Shown in pieces: positions 33,362-41,062 of a DNA stretch of 41,218 nt. The notes under the pieces are model-generated. The model was not told the origin of the DNA, ran no database searches, and saw only the letters and a program-made list of their open reading frames with translations. The stretch's first letter is position 1. Every line of letters begins with the position of its first letter. This DNA is from an uncultured Clostridiaceae bacterium (GTDB taxonomy: Bacteria; Bacillota; Clostridia; TANB77; CAG-508). The translations under genes and the position numbers were made by a program. The DNA is taken from positions 1 to 41,218 of the forward strand of contig CATXTS010000004.1 of assembly GCA_958402495.1 (NCBI GenBank), in the 5' to 3' direction.

Positions 33362-33449
33362 AAAAATAAAAAAGTATGTGCAGTTACGATACACATACAG
33401 GTAAACAATATAACACATCCCGAACGAGAGTACATTGTTTAATGTAACT
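33362..33449 (-). ncRNA. Antisense small RNA convergent to the micro-gene
   Basis: A minus-strand RNA of about 85 nt with a consensus promoter and intrinsic terminator. Hairpin 1 pairs TAAACAAT with ATTGTTTA (plus coordinates 33402-33409 and 33434-33441). Its loop carries the complement of ACACATCCCGAAC (33413-33425), a 12-of-13 copy of the micro-gene's codons 2-6. Hairpin 2 is the terminator: GTATGTG (33374-33380) and CACATAC (33392-33398), then TTTTTTATTTTTT. Its loop is the complement of GTTACGA (33383-33389), which also occurs in the micro-gene's terminator loop. The RNA contains no open frame of note. Pairing in both places would block translation of the small peptide. Confidence 0.65.
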
Positions 33450-33451
33450 AT

Positions 33452-33480
33452 ATAATAGCATAATTTTTTAGTTCTGTCAA
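33452..33480 (-). promoter_or_regulatory. Promoter of the antisense small RNA
   Basis: Minus strand TTGACA (33480-33475), 17-base spacer and TATTAT (33457-33452). It is clearly stronger than the micro-gene's promoter, as expected of an antitoxin RNA. Confidence 0.75.
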
Positions 33481-33490
33481 ACAGTTTTTT

Positions 33491-33634
33491 ATTTAAGTTT
33501 CGGTATTTTTTTATAAAGTTGTTAAGACTCTAAGATTTGCTGTTTCAATTAGTAAACAAATTTATTTTTGTAATTTTATTAAGGAATTATAATAAATTTT
33601 TATTATATATTTTTCAAAAAACCGAAACTTAAAT
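33491..33634. repeat. AT-rich segment bounded by 14-bp perfect inverted repeats
   Basis: ATTTAAGTTTCGGT (33491-33504) and ACCGAAACTTAAAT (33621-33634) enclose 116 bases of AT-rich, non-coding sequence. The layout recalls a miniature inverted-repeat element of 144 bp, lying between the small RNA promoter and the aspS promoter. No convincing target-site duplication is seen. Confidence 0.5.
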
Positions 33635-33644
33635 TTCATAAAGG

Positions 33645-33673
33645 TTGACAAAAACACATATACTATGTAAAAT
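33645..33673 (+). promoter_or_regulatory. aspS promoter
   Basis: TTGACA (33645-33650), 17-base spacer, TAAAAT (33668-33673), ahead of the T-box leader. Confidence 0.8.
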
Positions 33674-33916
33674 AGAAAACATATTAGAACAACATAATAT
33701 GTGATTGCGATGAAGATGGCGACAAGCTAAAAGTTACTAAACAGAGAATAAAGGTGGATGCGCTGAGAACCTTTTTAGAAGAACATAGCTTCTGTCTAAC
33801 ACATTGGAGCAATTTATTTAGAAAGTGAAAAATAAGATGTTACATTTTATTTCTAAGTTAGGGTGGCACCGCGGAAATGTATTCGTCCCTGCAGTAATGC
33901 AGTTGGACGATTTTTT
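33674..33916 (+). ncRNA. T-box riboswitch leader of aspS
   Basis: The T-box sequence AGGGTGGCACCGCGG lies at 33860-33874. The terminator (CGTCC 33884-33888 with GGACG 33905-33909, an inner CTGCA/TGCAG stem, then TTTTTT) follows. Stem I is closed by ATTGC (33714-33718) and GCAAT (33809-33813). On its 3' side the best specifier candidate is AAC (33798-33800) followed by A, an asparagine codon; no GAC or GAT stands at that place. Uncharged tRNA would favour the antiterminator and aspS expression. An Asn specifier before aspS would fit a non-discriminating AspRS that also charges tRNA-Asn for the GatCAB route. Confidence 0.88.
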
Positions 33917-33957
33917 GTTTTCATTTTCGTCCCTTTCAAAGAAAGGAGTGAAAATTT

Positions 33958-35707
33958 ATGAACAAGTTTAGAAGCCATACTTGTGGCGACATCCGTCTAG
34001 AAGATGTCGGAAAAAAAGTAAAAATTGCAGGCTTTGTCCAAACTATTAGAGATTTAGGAGGTGTTGTTTTTTTAGATATTCGAGATATGTATGGTATCAC
34101 ACAAGTCGTTACCTCTGGTAAAGAAGAGCAAGTCGATTTTGCTTCTCATATTCCTATTGAATCTTCCGTTTGTGTAGAAGGAACTGTGCGAAAAAGAGAC
34201 CCAGAAACCATCAATGAAAAAATAGAAACAGGTCTTGTAGAAATTTTTATTGAAAATATAGAGATTTTAGGAAAACGTACTAAGAATTTACCTTTTGAAA
34301 TTAATAACCATACAGACGTTAGAGAAGATTTACGTTTACAATATCGTTTCTTAGATTTAAGAAATGACTCTCTAAAAAACAACTTAATATTAAGAGCTAA
34401 GGTTATACAATTTTTACGTAGTCAAATGACAGAACAAGGCTTTTTAGAAGTACAAACGCCCATTTTAACTAGTTCTTCACCAGAAGGCGCTAGAGACTAT
34501 TTAGTACCAAGCAGAATTCATCCTCGGTAAATTTTATGCTTTGCCACAGGCACCACAACAATTTAAACAATTATTAATGGTCTCTGGTATTGACAAATAC
34601 TTTCAAATTGCTCCCTGTTTTAGAGATGAAGATGCCAGAGCAGATAGAGCCCCTGGTGAATTCTATCAATTAGATATGGAAATGAGTTATGCTGAGCAAG
34701 AAGATGTTTTTGCAGTCATAGAACCAGTTATTTACCATACCTTTACGAAATTCACCAATAAAACCGTAACACCCTATCCTTTTCCACGTATTTCTTATAA
34801 AGATGCTATGCTTAAATATGGAACAGATAAACCAGATTTAAGAAACCCTTTGACCATTATTGATTTAACTGACTTTTTCCAAACCTGCACTTTTAAACCA
34901 TTTCATCAAAAAACGGTACGTGCTATAAAGATAGCTGGTCAAATGACGAAAGGCTTTCATGAGAAATTATTAGAATATGCTATGTCTATTGGTATGGCTG
35001 GTCTTGGTTATTTGGAAGTACAATCTGACTTAACTTATAAAGGACCAATTGATAAATTTATTCCAGAAGGACAAAAACAAGAATTATTAAAATTAGCTAA
35101 CTTACAAGCAGAAGACACTATTTTCTTTATTGCAGATACAGAAAATAGAGCTTCCTATCTTGCAGGACAAATTCGTACAGAACTTGGAAAACGTTTAGAT
35201 TTAATAGATACTTCCTCCTTCCAATTTTGTTGGATTGTAGATTTCCCCATGTATGAATTAGATGAACATGGTGAAATTACCTTTAACCACAACCCTTTTT
35301 CTATGCCACAAGGTGGTATGGAGGCTCTATGTTCTAAAAACCCCTTAGATATTGTTGCTTATCAATATGATATTATCTGCAATGGCATTGAACTTTCTTC
35401 TGGTGCTGTTAGAAACCATGACCCAGAAATTATGATAAAGGCTTTTGAAATCGCAGGATATTCTAAAGAACATATTGAAAGTAAATTTCCTGCCTTATTT
35501 AATGCTTTTCAATATGGCGCACCACCACATGCTGGTATAGCCCCTGGTATTGATAGAATGCTTATGTTACTAACTGACTCCGAATGTATTCGTGATGTGA
35601 TTGCTTTTCCTATGAATAGTAAAGCACAAGATTTAATGATGGGTGCTCCCGGCATGGTTACTAAAGAGCAATTAAGAGATGTGCATATTAAATTAGACAT
35701 AAAATAA
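33958..35707 (+). pseudogene. aspS: Aspartyl-tRNA synthetase with a single-base frameshift
   Basis: The first 190 codons encode the OB-fold anticodon domain and the start of the class II core (DLRLQYRFLDLRN, QTPILTSSSPEGARDYLVP) and end IHPR-stop. The downstream frame continues from FYALPQAPQQFKQLLMVSGI through CFRDEDARADRAPGEFYQLD (motif 2) to GIAPGIDRMLMLL (motif 3). Removing one C near 34525 (CCTCGGT read as CCTGGT) restores IHPGKFYALPQ. The full protein would be about 582 residues, normal for bacterial AspRS with the GAD domain. AspRS is normally essential, so a sequencing error or a second copy elsewhere is likely. All catalytic motifs are intact. Confidence 0.88.
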
Positions 35708-35711
35708 TAAG

Positions 35712-35747
35712 AAAAAACTTTAGAATTTCTAAATTCTAGAGTTTTTT
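35712..35747 (+). terminator. aspS terminator
   Basis: A 17-bp stem with one wobble (35712-35728 against 35731-35747), five bases after the aspS stop. It is T-rich at its 3' end. Confidence 0.85.
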
Positions 35748-35754
35748 ACATTTA

Positions 35755-35783
35755 TTGTGAATTTTAAAAATGTATGTTATAAT
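35755..35783 (+). promoter_or_regulatory. Promoter of the zinc-ribbon membrane protein
   Basis: TTGTGA (35755-35760), 17-base spacer, TATAAT (35778-35783). A small palindrome (ATGTAT/ATACAT) surrounds the -10. Confidence 0.65.
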
Positions 35784-35872
35784 ATACATAATGTAGTTTT
35801 ATATAGTAACATTTTTTATAGGTACACAACCAAAAGTAAGTTTCCATCAAAATAAAATCATAGGAGGAAAAA

Positions 35873-37141
35873 ATGGATAGACTTATTGAAGGATTTTGGG
35901 ATTGTGATTACTGTAACACAAAAGGAATTAGCGGAGGCATCCGTATTTGCCCCAATTGTTCGAAAATGAGAGCAGATAACATGCATTTTTACACATCTAA
36001 AAACAGCAAATATGTTCCTGACGAAGAAGCTATCAGAATTAATCGGAATCCAGATTGGCTTTGCGAATACTGTAATCAGTTTAATTCTGACAATACTCGT
36101 TCATGTAAAGGATGTGGCGCTCCAAGAACAGCCCATTCATTAAATTACTTTGAGTATCAGCAACAAAAAGCAGCAAAAATGAGAAGTAAAAGAGAAAGTG
36201 AAGAATTATTAGATAATTCTTTTACAGAAGAACAAGAACAAAAAAGAGAAGAAGCGTCAGAAAAGGCTTCAAGAGTAATAGAAGAAGATACCACATGGGT
36301 TCCTGACTCGCCAAAAGAAAGTTCTTCTTTTCGTTCTCATACTTTTAATTTTTCACATCTCTGGAAAATTCTAATTTCCAGCTCCATTGCAAAAGCAACT
36401 TTCTTATCCATAGCTATTGTTTTAGCAATTACTGGTCTTGTCTTTCTATTTATGCCCAGAGAAAAAGAACTTACCATAGAAAATTTTTCTTGGCAGCGTT
36501 CCATTGAAATAGAACGCTATCAAACGGTTATAGAAGACGATTGGGAACTCCCATCAAATGCTAGACTTTTATACACTAGGAGGGAGTATCATCATACCGA
36601 CTCCGTAATTGATTCTCAAACCATACAAGTACCAGAAAAAGTTCTCATTGGCTATGAAGAATATGTCGTAGATACCAAGGATTTAGGAAATGGATATTTT
36701 GAAGAAATCACGGACACTAGACCTATATATGAGACCAAGTGGCATACAGAAGAAACTGAAGTGCCCATATATAAGGATGTAGATGTCTATCAAACTAGAT
36801 ATTACTACGAGATAGACAAATGGCTTTATGAAAGAAGTGTCAAAACATCTGAAAATAATCAATCTCCTTATTGGGGAGAAGCAAATCTCCAATCAGATGA
36901 ACGGGAATCCAGCAGAAATCAAACATATTCTATCCTCGGTATTGACAAGGATGGCAAAGAACAAAAAATAACGCTTTCCTATGACGAGTGGATAACACTC
37001 AAAAAAGGAGAAACTTTAACTTTTAAAATTTCCATATTTGGAGATGGTCAAATTTCAGAAAAAGACCTGCGTAGCAATGCGCAGGCCTTTATTTTATTAT
37101 ACCATTTTTTAGCATTTCTACTATTTTTCATTTTCACATAG
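35873..37141 (+). CDS. Zinc-ribbon membrane protein, unknown function, with read-through tail
   Basis: A 422-residue protein. Two N-terminal zinc ribbons (FWDCDYC then CPNC, about residues 9-30; WLCEYCNQFNSDNTRSCKGC, about 62-82) resemble RanBP2-type fingers. A charged linker, one membrane helix (about residues 174-193, TFLSIAIVLAITGLVFLFM) and an outer domain of about 200 residues rich in Tyr and Glu follow. The protein probably links a cytoplasmic zinc module to an outer domain. The last about 26 residues (from DLRSNAQAF) are translated from a terminator hairpin and end in an accidental-looking hydrophobic tail (ILLYHFLAFLLFFIF), so the original stop codon has probably been lost near 37063. 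Start: ATAGGAGGAAAAA-ATG. Confidence 0.7.
   Translation: MDRLIEGFWDCDYCNTKGISGGIRICPNCSKMRADNMHFYTSKNSKYVPDEEAIRINRNPDWLCEYCNQFNSDNTRSCKGCGAPRTAHSLNYFEYQQQKAAKMRSKRESEELLDNSFTEEQEQKREEASEKASRVIEEDTTWVPDSPKESSSFRSHTFNFSHLWKILISSSIAKATFLSIAIVLAITGLVFLFMPREKELTIENFSWQRSIEIERYQTVIEDDWELPSNARLLYTRREYHHTDSVIDSQTIQVPEKVLIGYEEYVVDTKDLGNGYFEEITDTRPIYETKWHTEETEVPIYKDVDVYQTRYYYEIDKWLYERSVKTSENNQSPYWGEANLQSDERESSRNQTYSILGIDKDGKEQKITLSYDEWITLKKGETLTFKISIFGDGQISEKDLRSNAQAFILLYHFLAFLLFFIFT
37066..37090 (+). terminator. Terminator hairpin inside the end of the zinc-ribbon gene
   Basis: CCTGCG (37066-37071) and CGCAGG (37080-37085) form a GC-rich stem followed by CCTTTATTTTATT. It lies upstream of the present stop codon at 37141, an unusual position. 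Confidence 0.7.
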
Positions 37142-37149
37142 GATTTCTC

Positions 37150-37178
37150 TTGAAATTCTTATTTATATACTGTATAAT
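37150..37178 (+). promoter_or_regulatory. spoIIID promoter
   Basis: TTGAAA (37150-37155), 17-base spacer, TATAAT (37173-37178), 39 bases before the ATG. It reads as a good sigma-A promoter; a SigE promoter would be expected from B. subtilis. Confidence 0.6.
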
Positions 37179-37217
37179 AATGCATGTAACATAATATATT
37201 TTATAGGAGGCTAATTT

Positions 37218-37484
37218 ATGAGCACATTCCAAACTTACAGAGAGGAACGTGCAAAAGAGGAAGCTGCATACATGATTAAGCATGCAGCAACAGTACGGGA
37301 AACCGCTAGAGCCATGAAAACGTCTAAGAGTACAGTACACAAGGACGTTACTCAAATCCTACCCATGGTTGACAAAGCACTAGCTGATGAAGCCATAAAA
37401 GTTCTCGCCCAGAACAAGGCAGAACGGCATATCAGAGGCGGTATGGCAACTAAAGAAAAATATACGAAAGAAAAAAGTATTTAA
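37218..37484 (+). CDS. spoIIID: Sporulation transcriptional regulator SpoIIID
   Basis: An 88-residue DNA-binding protein of the mother cell, controlling many SigE genes and sigK. It has RAKEEAAYMIKHAATVRETA followed by a helix-turn-helix MKTSKSTVHKDVTQILPMVD, and the conserved ERHIRGGMATKEKY tail, all typical of SpoIIID. The start follows TATAGGAGGCTAATTT. The gene is monocistronic with its own terminator. Confidence 0.93.
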   Translation: MSTFQTYREERAKEEAAYMIKHAATVRETARAMKTSKSTVHKDVTQILPMVDKALADEAIKVLAQNKAERHIRGGMATKEKYTKEKSI

Positions 37485-37508
37485 TTTTGTTAAATACTCA
37501 TGATAAAA

Positions 37509-37540
37509 AGCCAGAAGAATCAAATCTTCTGGCTTCTCTT
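37509..37540 (+). terminator. spoIIID terminator
   Basis: AGCCAGAAGA (37509-37518) and TCTTCTGGCT (37525-37534) form a perfect 10-bp stem followed by TCTCTTTTC. Confidence 0.88.
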
Positions 37541-37547
37541 TTCATTT

Positions 37548-37910
37548 CTATTCTATTGTTCTTACAGTATACTCCTCTGTCAATTCTGGGCTTTTTACCG
37601 CTTCATCTGTTACCGTTCCTAGCTTATATTTTATATCCTTTATACTGCTATACTCTTCTCCATCTTCATTTATATAACTACCATTTGCTTCTCTTACAAT
37701 AAAATTATTTTCTTTATCTACCCAAATTTTATAATCGTCCCCAAAATCTATAAGATAACAAACTACACCATTACATTTTTCTTCCTTTATCGTACATTGT
37801 ATAGCTTGTCCTAATCTATTGAAAGTATCTTTACTAATTAAAAGATTTTCTATTAATGGCGTATAATTTTCTTCCTTCTTCCTTTGAATAGTTGCTATTT
37901 TCTCATTACA
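37548..37910 (-). pseudogene. 5'-truncated remnant of an unknown (lipoprotein-like) gene
   Basis: The minus strand is open for 120 codons with clearly protein-like composition (FNRLGQAIQCTIKEEKCNGV, then WVDKENNFIVREANGSYINE, then KLGTVTDEAVKSPELTEEY) but has no usable start codon; a TGA stands just upstream. The WVDKENN-x-x-VRE-NGSY and YKLGTVTDE-V pattern recalls LolA-like lipoproteins of clostridia. The start of the gene seems lost. The rest of 37485-38037 holds only the spoIIID terminator and AT-rich DNA. Confidence 0.5.
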
Positions 37911-38037
37911 TCAATACTTATCTTTTCTTATTCTAAAAGTTCCATATATTTTACATTATTTTCTATATATTTTTACTATATAGTAAAATAAAAGAAATCA
38001 AAGAAATATCCCTGACTTCTTCTATTCATATTATCTT

Positions 38038-40647
38038 CTATATATTACCATAGTAACTATCTAATAAAATTTGTTTTAGTTCTGTTACAAGTGGTACTCT
38101 TGGGTTAGCAGTCGTACATTGGTCTTCGAATGCTCTCTCTGCCAACATATCTACTTTTGCTAAGAATTCCTGCTCGTCTACGCCTTCCCCTTTCAAAGAG
38201 TTTCGACTACCTAAATCCGCATTTAACTTTCTAATCTCTTCTACTAAAGAGTTTACACCCTCTTCATCCGTATAGGCAGCAAATCCCATTCTTCTAGCAA
38301 TATCTGCATACTTTCTATCTGCAATAAAATATTCATATTTAGGGAAAGATACAAACTTAGTTGGTTTACTTGCATTATATTTAATAACGTAAGGAAGTAA
38401 AATCGCATTAATTCTACCATGTGCTAAATGAAATTCAGCACCTATCTTATGGGCTAAAGAGTGATTAATACCTAAGAAAGCATTGGTAAAGGCCATACCT
38501 GCAATAGTACTTGCGTTATGCATTTTCTCTCTAGCTTCTTTATTTGTTCCATCTTGGTACGCTGTTCTTAAATTCTTAAATACTAACTCAATCGCTTTTT
38601 CAGCTAAACCATCTGTATAATCAGATGCCATATTAGAAACATATGCCTCTAAAGCATGTGTTAAAACATCCATACCTGTATCCGCAGTTATTTTTTGAGG
38701 TAAACTCATAACTAAATCTGGGTCTATTATAGCTACATCTGGTGTTAATTCATAATCAGCAAGTGGATATTTTTTATTCTTCTCTTTATCAGAAATAACG
38801 GCAAAAGAAGTTACTTCTGAACCAGTTCCAGAAGTAGTTGGAATAGCCACCATCTTTGCTTTGGTTCCTAATTCAGGGAATTTATAAGTACGTTTTCTAA
38901 TATCCATGAATTTTAATTTTAAACCTTCTACATCGGCATCTGGATGCTCATAGAATAGCCACATACCTTTTGCAGCATCAATGGCACTTCCTCCTCCTAA
39001 AGCAATAATGACATCAGGCTTAAATTCATTCATTAAAGCCACACCTTTTTTAATCGTTGTAAAAGATGGGTCAGACTCTACATCTGAGAAGATTTCAGAA
39101 TGTACATATTGTTGTCTTTTTCTAATATGATATAAAATTTTATCTACATATCCTAAACTAACCATACCAGGGTCTGTTACAATAAATGCTCTAGAAATAT
39201 TAGGCATTTTCTCTAAATATTGAATAGAACCTGCTTCAAAATAAATTTTATCTGGTACTTTAAACCATTGCATATTAACCCTCCTCTTAGCTACTTTCTT
39301 AATATTAATTAAATTTACACTAGATACATTGGCAGTTGTAGAGTTTCCACCAAAAGTACCACAACCTAATGTAAGAGATGGCATATTGGTATTATATATA
39401 TCACCAATGGCACCATGGGTAGATGGAGAATTTACAATGATTCTACCTACTTTAACCGTTTCAGAGAATTTTAAAATAGTCTCTTCATCTTCTGAATGAA
39501 TAACTGCTGAATGGCCTAAACCACCAAATTCAATTAGCTTTTCAGCTAAATCAATACCTTCTTCTGCATCTTCAACAATATAATATGCTAAAACAGGACT
39601 TAACTTTTCTTTAGAAAATGGATATTCAATACCTACACCATTTTCATGTAGAACTAATACTTTTGTATCTTCTGGTACGCGAATACCGGCTCTACCAGCT
39701 ATGTCATAAGGGCTCTTTCCAACAATATCTGCATTTAAAGCACAAGATTGGTTATCTGTTTGTATAAACATACTACCTCTTAATTGATTGGTTTCCTCTT
39801 CTGATAAGAAATAGCAACCTGCCTCTTTCATTAATTTTTCAAATTCTTCATGAATTTCTCTATCTACAATAACCGATTGTTCTGAAGCACAAATCATACC
39901 ATTATCAAAAGATTTAGACATAACTAAATCATTCACTGAAGTCTTTAGTTTAGCCGTTTTATCAATATAGCAAGGTACATTTCCTGGTCCAACACCTAGT
40001 GCTGGTTTACCACAAGAATAAGCTGCTCTTACCATACCTGTTCCACCAGTTGCTAGTATCAAATTTACTCCTGGATGATTCATCAAAGTATTCGTAGCTA
40101 AAATCGATGGTTCTTCAATCCATAATATACAATTTTCTGGAGCACCTGCTTTTACAGCAGCCTCTCTTAAAATTTCTGCTGCTTTACTACTTGACTTTTG
40201 AGCAGATGGATGGAATCCAAAAATAATTACATTTCTAGTCTTTGCTGCAATTAATGATTTAAACATAGTTGTGGAAGTAGGATTGGTAACTGGTGTTACA
40301 CCAGCAATAATTCCAACAGGTTCTGCAATTTCTGTATACCCTTCTTCCTCATTTTCATTAATCACACCAACGGTTTTATCATATTTAATGCTATGATATA
40401 CATATTCTGTAGCAAACATATTCTTCGTAATTTTATCTTCATAAATTCCACGATTGGTTTCTTCTACAGCCATTTTAGCAAGTTCCATATGATGCTCTAG
40501 ACCTGCCATTGCCATTGCCTTTACAATGTGATTTACTTGCTCTTGGTCTAATTTCATATACTCCTCTGAAGCTTTCTTAGCTTTTGCTACTAAAGCATCA
40601 ATACTATCTTTTACTTTTTGTTTTTCTTCTTCACTGTATTCTGCCAT
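38038..40647 (-). CDS. adhE: Bifunctional acetaldehyde-CoA/alcohol dehydrogenase
   Basis: Converts acetyl-CoA to acetaldehyde and then ethanol, reoxidising two NADH in fermentation. The 869-residue protein (typical length) has an N-terminal CoA-acylating aldehyde dehydrogenase (about 1-440; catalytic Cys in SFDNGMICASEQSVIV near residue 250) and a C-terminal iron-dependent alcohol dehydrogenase (about 455-869; IALGGGSAIDAAKGMW, TTSGTGSEVTSFAVI, GMDVLTHALEAYVS, and iron-binding HSLAHKIGAEFHLAHG). It is likely to form spirosome filaments as family members do. The start follows AAAGGAAGGAATTTT. The gene is monocistronic from its own promoter. No clear Rex operator was found. Confidence 0.96.
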   Translation of the reverse strand: MAEYSEEEKQKVKDSIDALVAKAKKASEEYMKLDQEQVNHIVKAMAMAGLEHHMELAKMAVEETNRGIYEDKITKNMFATEYVYHSIKYDKTVGVINENEEEGYTEIAEPVGIIAGVTPVTNPTSTTMFKSLIAAKTRNVIIFGFHPSAQKSSSKAAEILREAAVKAGAPENCILWIEEPSILATNTLMNHPGVNLILATGGTGMVRAAYSCGKPALGVGPGNVPCYIDKTAKLKTSVNDLVMSKSFDNGMICASEQSVIVDREIHEEFEKLMKEAGCYFLSEEETNQLRGSMFIQTDNQSCALNADIVGKSPYDIAGRAGIRVPEDTKVLVLHENGVGIEYPFSKEKLSPVLAYYIVEDAEEGIDLAEKLIEFGGLGHSAVIHSEDEETILKFSETVKVGRIIVNSPSTHGAIGDIYNTNMPSLTLGCGTFGGNSTTANVSSVNLINIKKVAKRRVNMQWFKVPDKIYFEAGSIQYLEKMPNISRAFIVTDPGMVSLGYVDKILYHIRKRQQYVHSEIFSDVESDPSFTTIKKGVALMNEFKPDVIIALGGGSAIDAAKGMWLFYEHPDADVEGLKLKFMDIRKRTYKFPELGTKAKMVAIPTTSGTGSEVTSFAVISDKEKNKKYPLADYELTPDVAIIDPDLVMSLPQKITADTGMDVLTHALEAYVSNMASDYTDGLAEKAIELVFKNLRTAYQDGTNKEAREKMHNASTIAGMAFTNAFLGINHSLAHKIGAEFHLAHGRINAILLPYVIKYNASKPTKFVSFPKYEYFIADRKYADIARRMGFAAYTDEEGVNSLVEEIRKLNADLGSRNSLKGEGVDEQEFLAKVDMLAERAFEDQCTTANPRVPLVTELKQILLDSYYGNI

Positions 40648-40682
40648 AAAATTCCTTCCTTTCTTTGGTTTTTTCCTCCTTT

Positions 40683-40710
40683 ATTATAACGTAACATAGA
40701 AAAAAGTCAA
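40683..40710 (-). promoter_or_regulatory. adhE promoter overlapping the upstream terminator
   Basis: Minus strand TTGACT (40710-40705), a 16-base spacer and TATAAT (40688-40683). The -35 forms part of the 3' arm of the terminator hairpin of the preceding gene. Confidence 0.7.
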
Positions 40711-40725
40711 CATGTTTTTGTTGAC
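40706..40725 (-). terminator. Terminator of the small membrane protein gene
   Basis: GTCAACA and TGTTGAC form a 7-bp stem with a six-base loop. On the minus strand TTTTTTC follows. Confidence 0.8.
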
Positions 40726-40795
40726 CTTTTTTTGTCTTTTTAGACAAATCTATCCTAATTTATTACAAATCATCTTTATAACAGATTAGGCCAGC

Positions 40796-41062
40796 TTACA
40801 GCCAGCCTAATCTAATTAAAAGTCCAGTAACTTCCCATAGATGAATAAAAATAATAGTGATATCAAAAATCGCCATAAACAAATGTAACTTTTCTTTTTC
40901 ACAGCAATAATCTACCATTTCTCTTATAAAATCCATAGAAAAATAGACTAGAAGCGCTAAAGATGCAACATTTGGGTAAAATAGCACTCCAAGAATGGCA
41001 CCTATCGCTATTCCTGAAGTAATAGAATTATAATAGTTCCGAAATTCAGTACCTTTTTTCAT
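40796..41062 (-). CDS. Small multi-pass membrane protein, unknown
   Basis: From the ATG at 41062 (preceded by GGAGGAGATACT) it has 88 residues and about three hydrophobic segments (SGIAIGAILGVLFYPNVASL, LALLVYFSMDFI, LFMAIFDITIIFIHLWEV). An upstream in-frame ATG at 41110 lacks a ribosome site and is less likely. I do not recognise the family. The last codons lie in an inverted repeat (AGATTAGGC/GCCTAATCT, 40783-40812). The remaining 41111-41218 holds nothing recognisable. Confidence 0.55.
   Translation of the reverse strand: MKKGTEFRNYYNSITSGIAIGAILGVLFYPNVASLALLVYFSMDFIREMVDYCCEKEKLHLFMAIFDITIIFIHLWEVTGLLIRLGWL

Noticed and set aside
33674..33916. Possible tRNA gene or other riboswitch upstream of aspS
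   Set aside because: The T-box consensus and terminator explain the structure; no tRNA cloverleaf was found here or elsewhere in the window.
37487..37702. A 71-codon plus-strand frame after spoIIID
   Set aside because: It starts within the spoIIID terminator, and the opposite strand carries the better coding signal (the remnant).
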